Below are positions 8,075 to 15,037 of a stretch of 37,144 nt of DNA, one piece after another. The notes below the pieces were generated by a model. It saw only the letters and a list, made by a program, of their open reading frames with translations, was not told the DNA's origin and searched no databases. The stretch covers positions 1 through 37,144 of the forward strand of contig JAHZHK010000017.1 in NCBI GenBank assembly GCA_019420325.1. The letters run 5' to 3'. Made by a program: the position numbers and the translations under genes. Within the stretch, counting starts at the first letter, position 1, and the number at the start of each line of letters is the position of its first letter. The stretch comes from Coriobacteriaceae bacterium. GTDB taxonomy: Bacteria; Actinomycetota; Coriobacteriia; Coriobacteriales; UMGS124.

Positions 8075-10501
8075 GTGAATGCTGTAAAGCAAGGCGCCCC
8101 GTGCGCATGGAACATTCTGGCCGTTGACACCTCGACCGACATGCTGGCTTGCGCTTTGGGTCGCATGGAGGTCGACGAGGCGGGAAGCCTCTGTGGCTTG
8201 GAGATGATCGCCAGCGCCGACCAGATGTGCCGCCGACATGCAAACGAACAGCTCGTGAGCGTGATTGACGGCATGCTTGCCCAGTGCGGCATGAAGCGCG
8301 AGCAGCTCGACGCGGTGCTCACGGGCACGGGCCCGGGCTCCTTCACGGGCGTGCGCATCGGCGTGGCGACTGCCAAGGGCGTGGCATGTGGCCTTGAGGT
8401 CGCGCTGCACGGCACCTCCACGCTCGACGCCGTGGCCTGGGGCGTGTGGCGCCGCGGCGTGCGCGGCCTAGTGGGCGTCGTGGGCGATGCCATGCGCAAG
8501 GAGGTCTACCCCGGCCTCTATCGCGTCGACGACGAGGGCGCACATCGCCTGTTTGCCAGCGAGTCGGTGATGAAGGTCCCCGACGCCGTGGCCCTGTGGG
8601 CCGGTCGTGCCGACGCCGGTGACATCGTGCTTGCCGGTGACGGCATCGCCAAGTACCGCGCGCTCTACGAGGAGGCGGGTTTTGCCCGCTTTGCCCCCGA
8701 AGAGGTCTGGTACCCCAGCGGCGAGGGCCTTTTGCGCGCAAGCCTGGCGGCGCAGCGCTTCGATGCAGCCGAGACTGGCGACCCCGCGCTTGTCCTGCCT
8801 GTCTACACGCGCCTGTCCGACGCCGAGGAAAACGAGCGCATCCGCCTGGGCATGCCCGAGCCCGAAAGCGTGCGCGTGAGCGGCGTCGACGACGCCCTGG
8901 GCGACATCCACCTGCAGCTGCGCCCCATGAGCGTCAATGACGTCGCTGCCGTGGCAGCGCTCGAGGCGGCCGTCTTCGCCGACGCCCACCACACGCCATG
9001 GCCCGAGAGCGCGTTTTATGACGACGTTGCCCTTCCCGGCCACATCTGGTGGGTGGCGCATGACCGCGGCACCATCGTGGGCTATGCGGGCGGTACCGTC
9101 GTGGACGGCGAGCTGCAGATTGCAAACGTCGCTGTGGCCGCCGAGCGTCGAGGCGAGCGCATCGCCGCGCGCCTCATGGGCCGCGTTGCCTACGACGCCC
9201 AGATGCTCGGCGCTACAACCTCAACGCTCGAGGTTGAGGTGGGCAACGCCCCCGCCGAGCGTCTCTACGAGCGTCTTGGCTATGTTGAGCAGGGCATTCG
9301 CCCCAACTACTACGCTCCGAGCGTGGATGCGCGCATCATGGCCGCGCAGCTTCCGCTCAAAGACACCGCCCCCAACCCCGACGTCGAGCCCGGCCCCCAG
9401 GCGAGTTCCTGCGCGTGGCCGCCCGTCTATCCTGAGCGCACGCCCGAGCAGGCCGAGGCTCTCAAGGCGGCCGGCGAGCTCATTTTGGCGGTTGAGAGCA
9501 GCTGCGACGAGACGGCCATGGCTGTTATCGACGGCGCAGGCAAGATCATCGCCAACGTCGTTGCCACTCAGATTGACTTTCACGCCCGCTTCGGCGGCGT
9601 TGTGCCCGAGATTGCTTCGCGCAAGCACACCGAGGCCGTTGTGGGCGTCTATCTGGAGACCATGGAGCAGGCAGGCGAGGCGCTCGGCTTGGGCGCTATG
9701 CTTTCCCCGCACGACCTGGCCGCCGTTGCCGTCACGCAGGGCCCGGGTCTTGTGGGCGCGCTCGTCGTGGGCATGGCATTTGCCAAGGGTCTTGCCTGGG
9801 CGGCCGACAAGCCCCTCGTGTGCGTGAACCACCTCGAGGGGCATCTCTTCGCCAACCTCTTTGAGACGCCTGACCTCGAGCCGCCGTTCGTGGCGAGCCT
9901 GCTGTCGGGCGGCCACACCATGCTCGTGCACGTGCGCGACTGGGGCGACTACCGCATTCTGGGCGAGACGCTCGACGACGCGGTGGGCGAGGCATTCGAC
10001 AAGGTGGCCAAGGCGCTCGGTCTGGGCTATCCTGGCGGCCCCATCATCTCCCGCCTTGCCAAGACGGGCAACCCCAAGGCCATCGACTTCCCGCGCGCGA
10101 TGCTGCACAGCCACGACTACCGCTTCTCGCTGTCGGGCCTCAAGACGGCCGTCGTCACCTACATCAACGCCGAGAACGCCGCCGGTCGCGCCATCAACCT
10201 GCCCGACCTCGCTGCGAGCTTCGAGGCGGCCGTGGTTGACGTGCAGGTGGCAAAGGCCGTCACGGCGGTGCGCGAGTGCCATGTCACCGACTTCTGCGCC
10301 GGCGGTGGCGTCACAGCCAACCCCGAGCTGCGTGAAGCCTTCAAACAGGCGTTCGGTCGTCGCCATGTGCGCGTGACCCTGCCGCCGCTTTCGGCCTGCA
10401 CCGACAACGCCGCCATGATCGCCCTCGTCGCCCGTCGCAAGTTCGACCGCGGCGAGACGGCGCCCCTCACCGCCGACGCGGTGCCCAACATGGAGCTGTA
10501 A
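8075..10501 (+). CDS. tsaBD: Triple fusion TsaB - RimI-type GNAT - TsaD
   Basis: Three proteins usually encoded separately are joined in 808 residues. Residues about 12-250 are TsaB (NILAVDTSTD, TGTGPGSFTGVRIGV), the dimerisation partner. Residues about 277-425 are a GNAT domain of the RimI type (LRPMSVNDV, ANVAV, LEVEVGNAPAERLYERLGY). A Pro-rich linker leads to TsaD from about residue 470 (ILAVESSCDETA), which transfers threonylcarbamoyl to A37 of tRNA. TsaD retains the metal ligands H586 and H590 (HLEGHLFAN), SGGHT at 611-615, and the catalytic-site Asp777 in CTDNAAM. The acetyl-CoA loop of the GNAT part reads RRGERIA where the family has RGxGxG/A, so one glycine is Arg362. The start is the GTG at 8075 with AAAGG 12 bases upstream. 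No closer in-frame start precedes the TsaB core. tsaE lies upstream and a terminator follows. Confidence 0.95.
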   Translation: MNAVKQGAPCAWNILAVDTSTDMLACALGRMEVDEAGSLCGLEMIASADQMCRRHANEQLVSVIDGMLAQCGMKREQLDAVLTGTGPGSFTGVRIGVATAKGVACGLEVALHGTSTLDAVAWGVWRRGVRGLVGVVGDAMRKEVYPGLYRVDDEGAHRLFASESVMKVPDAVALWAGRADAGDIVLAGDGIAKYRALYEEAGFARFAPEEVWYPSGEGLLRASLAAQRFDAAETGDPALVLPVYTRLSDAEENERIRLGMPEPESVRVSGVDDALGDIHLQLRPMSVNDVAAVAALEAAVFADAHHTPWPESAFYDDVALPGHIWWVAHDRGTIVGYAGGTVVDGELQIANVAVAAERRGERIAARLMGRVAYDAQMLGATTSTLEVEVGNAPAERLYERLGYVEQGIRPNYYAPSVDARIMAAQLPLKDTAPNPDVEPGPQASSCAWPPVYPERTPEQAEALKAAGELILAVESSCDETAMAVIDGAGKIIANVVATQIDFHARFGGVVPEIASRKHTEAVVGVYLETMEQAGEALGLGAMLSPHDLAAVAVTQGPGLVGALVVGMAFAKGLAWAADKPLVCVNHLEGHLFANLFETPDLEPPFVASLLSGGHTMLVHVRDWGDYRILGETLDDAVGEAFDKVAKALGLGYPGGPIISRLAKTGNPKAIDFPRAMLHSHDYRFSLSGLKTAVVTYINAENAAGRAINLPDLAASFEAAVVDVQVAKAVTAVRECHVTDFCAGGGVTANPELREAFKQAFGRRHVRVTLPPLSACTDNAAMIALVARRKFDRGETAPLTADAVPNMEL

Positions 10502-10544
10502 GGTCGCCTCGGTGCGACCCCAGCACATATGCCGGTCAATGTCT

Positions 10545-10583
10545 GGCCCGCCCGAGCATGTACGTGCCGGGCGGGCCTTTGTG
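10545..10583 (+). terminator. Intrinsic terminator after tsaBD fusion
   Basis: GGCCCGCCCG (10545-10554) pairs perfectly with CGGGCGGGCC (10568-10577), and TTTGTGT follows. It separates the t6A genes from comF. Confidence 0.85.
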
Positions 10584-10779
10584 TCGCCGTTCGCTTGTTT
10601 GTGGGTCAGTTTCACCTGTCCGAAAAGCCTAATTTTGCCCATCTAACCAGGCCTGTTATGTCTATGTGACCTCTGGGTTCAAATCCATGGGCGCTCCATG
10701 GCACATGGCGCCTGCTCGGCATACGATGCCCTTTGTCAGGTTGGGGAGATGGGAGACGTGAGTTCCCATCCGCAGGCGA
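10584..10779 (+). other. Gene-free upstream region of comF with inverted repeat
   Basis: This stretch should contain the comF promoter. TTGCCC (10635-10640) and TATGTC (10657-10662), 16 bases apart, are a weak match. GCCCAT (10637-10642) pairs with ATGGGC (10687-10692). Inside it, AACCAG (10645-10650) can pair with CTGGGTT near 10671-10678 with one bulge, so a transcript would fold into a stem of about 56 bases. GGTTCAAATCC near 10675 looks like a tRNA T-arm, but the rest of a tRNA is missing. I see no convincing small gene. Confidence 0.35.
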
Positions 10780-11592
10780 ATGGACGGGTGCATGTGCAAG
10801 CGCGCCCTTTTCCCGGGTGCGGTCGCGGCAGCAAAAGCGCTCGGTGCGGGGTTGGAGGAGGTGCTGTGGCCCACACGGTGTGTGGGATGCGACGCCATGG
10901 GGGAGCTCCTGTGCAGCCAGTGCCGCTCCCGCCTCTGGGAGATAGACCAGGCCCTTGCATGCCCGCGGTGCGGGGCGCCGTTCGGTAGCCTCGTGTGCAC
11001 CGAATGCGCATGCCGGATGCACGACGGGGACGACGAGGACGCAGGAGGCGCCGCGCCCGACCAGGAAAGCCTCGCCGACGTCATCGCCTCGCTCGACGGT
11101 GTGCGCAGCTACGCTATGCTCGAGTGGCCCCACGACCGCATGGTGAGAGCCTACAAGGACGCCGGCGAGCGCCGGCTCGCCGCACTTATCGCGCAGGGGA
11201 TGGCTCGGGCTGCGCGGGCGGCTTGGCCCCAGGAGCTCACTTTGCTCGATTGCGTCGCGTTTGTTCCCTGTACCCCGCAGGCATATGCCCGCCGCGGCTT
11301 TGACCACATGGAGGCGGTGGCACGAGAGCTTGCGGGCCTCCTCGGCGTCCCCCTTGACGACGTTCTGGCTCGCCGGTCCCTCAAGGACCAGCGTGACCTG
11401 GGGCGCCTGGGTCGAGCGGCGAACGTCCGGGGCACGTTTGCCGTGCTCCATCGCCTCGATGGGCAAACCATCCTGCTTGTCGACGATGTCTTTACGACGG
11501 GCGCCACCATGGGGGAGGCGGCGCGCGCCCTCAAGGTCTGCGGCGTCGCGCGGGTGTTCGGCCTGACTTTCGCCCGCGCCTGGGCGGGCTAG
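10780..11592 (+). CDS. comF: ComF family phosphoribosyltransferase-like protein
   Basis: The protein belongs to the ComF/GntX family, needed for DNA uptake in naturally competent bacteria and of uncertain role elsewhere. The N-terminal zinc-ribbon part has C34/C37, C45/C48, C61/C64 and C73/C76. The C-terminal phosphoribosyltransferase domain ends with the PRPP-binding loop ILLVDDVFTTGATM at about 231-244. FVPCTPQAYARRGFDHME and RRSLKDQRDLGR are family hallmarks. The start ATG at 10780 lacks a strong ribosome binding site; an in-frame ATG at 10792 is an alternative. The final codons form one copy of a 27-bp hairpin repeat that recurs downstream. The gene converges on dinB. Confidence 0.9.
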   Translation: MDGCMCKRALFPGAVAAAKALGAGLEEVLWPTRCVGCDAMGELLCSQCRSRLWEIDQALACPRCGAPFGSLVCTECACRMHDGDDEDAGGAAPDQESLADVIASLDGVRSYAMLEWPHDRMVRAYKDAGERRLAALIAQGMARAARAAWPQELTLLDCVAFVPCTPQAYARRGFDHMEAVARELAGLLGVPLDDVLARRSLKDQRDLGRLGRAANVRGTFAVLHRLDGQTILLVDDVFTTGATMGEAARALKVCGVARVFGLTFARAWAG

Positions 11593-11655
11593 CCGCCCTG
11601 CGGCCCGATGGCGCCCCGGCGCCCCTGTTTTCGCCCGCGCCGGGGCGGGCCAGCC
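11568..11655. repeat. Duplicated 27-bp hairpin repeat at the comF 3' end
   Basis: A 27-bp sequence at 11568-11594, covering the last comF codons and the stop, recurs at 11629-11655 with two mismatches (offset 61). Each copy contains GCCCGC...GCGGGC and forms a stem. The repeats sit between convergent comF and dinB and may serve as a terminator for either strand, although the T-run (TTTT, 11628-11631) lies before the second copy and would only favour minus-strand ends poorly. Confidence 0.6.
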
Positions 11656-11675
11656 AACCTAGGGCTGCTCGACCG

Positions 11676-12917
11676 CTACGCCTGCCCGTCTTGCGTTCTT
11701 CGGCGCATCCGCAGTTCGGAGCCGCTCATGAGTACTCCGTCGCCGAACTTGCCGCGCAGTGCGTCTTTTGTACCTGCAATCCTCTCGCGCCGCTCGCGTT
11801 CGTGATCGAGCTGCTCCACATCGTCAAAGAGGCTTGCCTGCTGCAGACCTTCCTGCCAGTTCGACACCCCTACGCCCAAAAGCCTCACGTGCTCGCCGGG
11901 GCGCCAGAGCTGGCCCAGAAGCTCCCAAGCAACGGGGAGGATGCCGTGCTCGTCGTCCACGCGTCGCTCCAGCGTTTGCTGCGCCGTACGTGTGTGCCCG
12001 AACTCCTGGCAGCATTTCACACACACGCAGCGGCCCTTGAGTCCCTTTGCGCGAAGGCGTCGGGCGGTCTGCGCGCACACCGATGCCAGGGCGTCGCGGA
12101 CCTCCTCGGCCCCTGTGAGGTCGTGGACAAATGTGCGCTCGCTCGACACGCTCTTGGTTTCTGCGTGCAGGGAGTGGTCTTGCACGGGGGAGGGGTCGAT
12201 GCCGCGTGCGCGTGCGGCAAGCGATGTGCCCATGCTGCCCAGTTGCGCCAGGGTTGCCGTGTCGGCCTGTGCCAGGGCTCCGAGCGTGCGTATGCCGAGC
12301 CGCTCGAGCGTGGCGGCGGTCTGCGGGCCCACGCCCGGCAAGGCCCGCACGCCCATAGGGGCCAAGAAGTCGGCCTCGCAGCCGGGGTACACCACCGTTG
12401 TGCCGTTGGGCTTGTTGCGCTCGCTTGCGATCTTGCTCACCGTCTTGCTGGTGGAGAGCCCGATCGAGCAGGTGATGCCCAGGCGCTGCACGGCCGCGCT
12501 GATGCGGGCGCAGACCTCGACCGGGTCGGTGCACGAGAAACGCCCCGGCGTCACGTCGAAGTATGCCTCGTCCACGCTCATCTGCTCCATGTAGGGCGTC
12601 TCGTCGAGGATGAGACTCATCACCTGGCGGGACACCTCGTTGTAGCGCTTGTGACGGCCCTGCACCCAAATGGCGTCGGGGCACAGACGCTTTGCCTGGG
12701 CCGAGGGCATGGCCGAGTGCACGCCAAACTTGCGCGCCTCATAAGAGCATGTGGACACGACGCCACGCTTGTCGGCGTCGCCGCCCACAATGAGGGGAAG
12801 GCCTCGCCACTCTGGGTGGTCGAGCACCTCCACTGAGGCGAAGAACGCGTCGAGGTCGAGAAGCCCCACCGCCCTGCCCTGCCATGTTGTGTGTATGTCC
12901 GAAGCAATCTTTTCCAT
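11676..12917 (-). CDS. dinB: DNA polymerase IV (Y-family)
   Basis: Pol IV performs translesion synthesis across damaged template bases. The 413-residue chain has the palm motif LLDLDAFFASVE (catalytic D21) and SVDEAYFD (D116, E117), the lesion-bypass S-x-x-K segment LSTSKTVSKIASE, and helix-hairpin-helix LPGVGPQTAATLERLG. The little-finger domain contains SVSSERTF. QASLF at 360-364 is a clear beta-clamp binding peptide. The start ATG at 12917 has no ribosome binding site, and the TATACT -10 box ends only six bases upstream, so the mRNA is probably leaderless. No LexA-type operator was recognised near the start. Confidence 0.96.
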   Translation of the reverse strand: MEKIASDIHTTWQGRAVGLLDLDAFFASVEVLDHPEWRGLPLIVGGDADKRGVVSTCSYEARKFGVHSAMPSAQAKRLCPDAIWVQGRHKRYNEVSRQVMSLILDETPYMEQMSVDEAYFDVTPGRFSCTDPVEVCARISAAVQRLGITCSIGLSTSKTVSKIASERNKPNGTTVVYPGCEADFLAPMGVRALPGVGPQTAATLERLGIRTLGALAQADTATLAQLGSMGTSLAARARGIDPSPVQDHSLHAETKSVSSERTFVHDLTGAEEVRDALASVCAQTARRLRAKGLKGRCVCVKCCQEFGHTRTAQQTLERRVDDEHGILPVAWELLGQLWRPGEHVRLLGVGVSNWQEGLQQASLFDDVEQLDHERERRERIAGTKDALRGKFGDGVLMSGSELRMRRRTQDGQA

Positions 12918-12923
12918 GCCTTA

Positions 12924-12929
12924 AGTATA
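12924..12929 (-). promoter_or_regulatory. -10 box of dinB implying a leaderless mRNA
   Basis: On the minus strand TATACT is followed by six bases and then the dinB ATG, so the expected transcription start coincides with the A of the start codon. No -35 consensus was found at 16-18 bases. Leaderless mRNAs are common in Actinomycetota. Confidence 0.5.
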
Positions 12930-12955
12930 CGACGTGCGCAGGACACATCGGGCTT

Positions 12956-12964
12956 TGGTATGCT
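12956..12964 (+). promoter_or_regulatory. Extended -10 box firing into the structured RNA region
   Basis: TGGTATGCT is an extended -10 (hexamer TATGCT 12959-12964). The expected start, seven bases on at about 12971, coincides with the first base of the closing stem of the structured region. TATGCT also occurs ahead of raiA (14331-14336). Confidence 0.45.
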
Positions 12965-12970
12965 AAGCAG

Positions 12971-13237
12971 GTTCTCCTCGTGTCTGTGGTTGCGGGGGAG
13001 CCCCTGCGGGGGCGAACCTTAGTCCAAGGCAAACGCGGCCAAAAGGATCCACGTAAGCTACCCGCGTGCGCGCGGGGGTGAGCATGGCGCGTCCTAGAAG
13101 TAAGTCGTGCCGCCCGTATACTTTGAGGGCAAACAGCCCCGCGGGCGAGAGGGCCTCCAGTGAGGGCGCCGCGGCGTCCGTAGCGAAAGCCCCAGCACGC
13201 GAGTGTGGGGTCAAATACCAGGTCAGGCGAGGGGAAC
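12971..13237 (+). ncRNA. Candidate structured RNA, about 267 nt, upstream of the lipoprotein and raiA
   Basis: No coding frame was accepted in this stretch, yet it is rich in hairpins. GTTCTCCTCG (12971-12980) pairs over ten bases (one G-T) with CGAGGGGAAC (13228-13237) and would close the whole molecule. Inside are stems at 12992-12997/13002-13007, 13017-13020/13026-13029, 13061-13066/13071-13076, 13086-13091/13106-13111, 13164-13169/13174-13179, and 13190-13198/13203-13210. The last has a GCGA (GNRA) tetraloop and one bulged G. It does not carry the signatures I know for RNase P RNA, tmRNA, SRP RNA, or TPP, SAM, lysine, cobalamin, c-di-GMP or c-di-AMP riboswitches. The neighbourhood (comF on one side, raiA on the other) recalls the raiA-motif RNA, but that identity is a guess. 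Confidence 0.45.
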
Positions 13238-13253
13238 GCTTGACAAGCAAGTT

Positions 13254-13274
13254 GGGGCGCGCCTGGTGCGCCCC
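13254..13274 (+). other. Hairpin just upstream of the lipoprotein ribosome binding site
   Basis: GGGGCGC pairs with GCGCCCC around a seven-base loop. No T-run follows. It is directly succeeded by the AGGCAGGAG ribosome binding site, which can itself fold into GCAG-GAGC-CTGC (13283-13294). The arrangement would suit control of translation by the upstream RNA, but nothing here shows a ligand. Confidence 0.35.
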
Positions 13275-13298
13275 CTGATGAGGCAGGAGCCTGCGAAG

Positions 13299-14249
13299 AT
13301 GTACCAGACGATGACGCGCCGTCGTTTCGTGGCGGGGTTGGGTGCGGCTGCGGCGATGGGCCTGGCGGCCCTGTGCACGGGTTGCGCAAACTACCCATCC
13401 ACCCAGGAGGCTCTGGGCAACGTCAAGCAGGTCTCGAGTCTGCCGGCCGGCGCCACGCTTGAGCAGGGCGTCCTCACGGTGGGCGTCAACACCTCCAATG
13501 CCCCGTATTGCTGGCCCACTTCTGACGGCACCCGCCTGCAGGGCATCGACGTCGACGTGGCCCTTGCCCTTGGCACGCAGCTGGGCTGCGAGGTCAAGTT
13601 CGTCAACGTCGGCGCCACCTACAACGGCGCGGCGGGTGGCACGTGCGACATCGCCATGGGAGTGAGCACTTCCACGCTGCCCGGCAGCGAGGTCCTCGTG
13701 GGCAACTATGCCGAGTCGGCACCTGCCGTCTTTGCCCGCAACTTCTCCGGCACGCTTTCTGATACCGACCTCGAGGGTGCCACGGTCGGCGTGCAGAACG
13801 ACTCCGCGAGCGCCCGCGCTACCCAGCAGGCGGCCCCCGGTGCGCAGCTCAGCGGCTTCTCCACGCTCAACGACGCCTTTGCGGCGCTTGAGTCGGGCGG
13901 CGTGGCCTATGTGGCGTGCGACTCGTTCATGGGCGGGTATCTGGCCATGGGCTATTCCGACATCAGCTTGGCCGCCGCGTTTTCCCTGGCCGATGCGCGC
14001 GGTGTGGCCATCGCCGCCACCAACACGAGCCTGCCCTCCGCGGTGACGTCGGCGTTCGACGCGCTTACCTCCTCTGGCGAGCTCAATGCCATCCGCAAGC
14101 GCTGGGTCGGCGACCTCACTACCATCTCCGCCTCCAACCAGCTCGTCATCAACGGCGTCGCCCAGCAGTATGCCGACGCCCAGGCCGCGCAGGCGGCTGC
14201 CGATGCGGCTGCAGCCGAGGAGTCCCAGGAGGGCGAGGGCGAGGAGTAA
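13299..14249 (+). CDS. Extracellular solute-binding lipoprotein (family 3, amino-acid type)
   Basis: The 316-residue protein resembles periplasmic-type amino-acid binding proteins (SBP_bac_3): GVLTVGVNTSNAPYCW, GIDVDVALALGTQLG, DLEGATVGVQNDSAS, and a C-terminal AIRKRWVGDL. The N-terminus MTRRRFVAGLG followed by a hydrophobic stretch and LCTGC suggests a Tat-exported lipoprotein anchored at the Cys near residue 29; the -3 position of the lipobox is Cys rather than Leu. The start at 13299 has AGGAG nine bases upstream. Longer in-frame starts at 13278 or upstream lack that spacing. The last 25 residues are Ala/Glu-rich low complexity. No permease or ATPase gene is adjacent, so it is an orphan component that may share a transporter encoded elsewhere. 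Confidence 0.85.
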   Translation: MYQTMTRRRFVAGLGAAAAMGLAALCTGCANYPSTQEALGNVKQVSSLPAGATLEQGVLTVGVNTSNAPYCWPTSDGTRLQGIDVDVALALGTQLGCEVKFVNVGATYNGAAGGTCDIAMGVSTSTLPGSEVLVGNYAESAPAVFARNFSGTLSDTDLEGATVGVQNDSASARATQQAAPGAQLSGFSTLNDAFAALESGGVAYVACDSFMGGYLAMGYSDISLAAAFSLADARGVAIAATNTSLPSAVTSAFDALTSSGELNAIRKRWVGDLTTISASNQLVINGVAQQYADAQAAQAAADAAAAEESQEGEGEE

Positions 14250-14330
14250 TCGCGCCCCTGGTGACAAAACGGCCGCATTCTATCTGCCACCATTTGCCGC
14301 AGTCACGCACATATTCTGTCAAAGATGGGG

Positions 14331-14336
14331 TATGCT
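14331..14336 (+). promoter_or_regulatory. Possible -10 box of raiA
   Basis: TATGCT, preceded by GGGG, lies 36 bases before the raiA start codon. No -35 box is evident. The same hexamer occurs at 12959-12964. Confidence 0.3.
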
Positions 14337-14371
14337 TTGGCTATCCAGTAAGTCGAGAGATAGGAGCGAGT

Positions 14372-14965
14372 ATGAACATCACCGTCACCGGTCGTGGCAT
14401 CGAAGTCACCGCTGCCATGCGTTCTTACGTCGAGGAAAAGCTCCAGGCTGCCACCAACGTGCTCGATATGCCCATGGAAGCCGAGACCGTTCTGCGCGTC
14501 GAGCACAACCCGTCCAACCCGGTTCCCCAGGTCGTTGAGGTTACCGTGCGCGTGAAGGGTGCCGTCGTGCGTGTCAGTGAGGCTGCGGTGGACATGTACG
14601 CCGCCATCGACCTTGCGGCCGACCGCGTCTCCCGCCAGCTGCGCAAGTACAAGACGCGCGTCGTCGACCGTCGCCAGCGTGGCGCTGCTCCTGCGCCTGT
14701 CAACGAGGTTGACCTTGCTGGGCTCATCGAGCAGCCTGCCGAGCCTGCGGCCGAGGAGGACTCCGAGGAGATCCTGCGCGAGAAGCTCATCGAGTTCACC
14801 GAGCTCTCCGTTGACCAAGCCCTGCTCCAGACCGATCTGCTCGGCCACGACTTCTTCGTGTTCACCAACAAGGACACGGGCGACGTCAACGTCATCTACC
14901 GTCGCAAGGACGGCGGCTTCGGTATCCTGAAGCCGATTGCCCCCGCGCCCGCGATGGCTCAGTAA
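14372..14965 (+). CDS. hpf: Ribosome hibernation promoting factor, long form (HPF/RaiA)
   Basis: Long HPF binds the small subunit at the decoding centre and dimerises to form inactive 100S ribosomes during stress or stationary phase. The 197-residue protein has the N-terminal S30AE domain (MNITVTGRGIEVTAAMRSYVEEK, about 1-100), an acidic linker, and the C-terminal dimerisation domain (about 135-190: FVFTNKDTGDVNVIYRRKDGG). The length distinguishes it from short HPF/YfiA. The start ATG is preceded by TAGGAG. A terminator follows, so it may be transcribed alone or together with the upstream lipoprotein. Confidence 0.95.
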   Translation: MNITVTGRGIEVTAAMRSYVEEKLQAATNVLDMPMEAETVLRVEHNPSNPVPQVVEVTVRVKGAVVRVSEAAVDMYAAIDLAADRVSRQLRKYKTRVVDRRQRGAAPAPVNEVDLAGLIEQPAEPAAEEDSEEILREKLIEFTELSVDQALLQTDLLGHDFFVFTNKDTGDVNVIYRRKDGGFGILKPIAPAPAMAQ

Positions 14966-14987
14966 CAGGCAGGTCAATCGAGTTTCG

Positions 14988-15021
14988 GGCGGGGCGGCCT
15001 GCGTGGTCGCCCCGCCTTGTT
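14988..15021 (+). terminator. Intrinsic terminator after hpf
   Basis: GGCGGGGCGGCC (14988-14999) pairs with GGTCGCCCCGCC (15005-15016), one wobble, loop TGCGT, tail TTGTTTC. It lies just upstream of the degV ribosome binding site. Confidence 0.85.
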
Positions 15022-15037
15022 TCATGAAAGGTGCCCT

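Noticed and set aside
10664..10692. tRNA gene suggested by GGTTCAAATCC
   Set aside because: The T-stem does not pair correctly and there is no anticodon or D arm in the right place.
12900..12980. LexA operator in front of dinB
   Set aside because: No CGAAC-N4-GTTCG or related palindrome is present. GTATAC is just part of the -10 region.
13124..13190. GAGGGCAAAC and AGCGAAAGCC resembling a c-di-GMP-I riboswitch
   Set aside because: The two segments are too far apart and the P2/P3 tetraloop and receptor are not in place.
13221..13250. GGTCAGGCGAGGGGAACGC resembling the SRP RNA core
   Set aside because: The required GGAAGGAAGCAGC segment after GGTCAGG is absent, and the stretch is better explained as the 3' arm of the closing stem.
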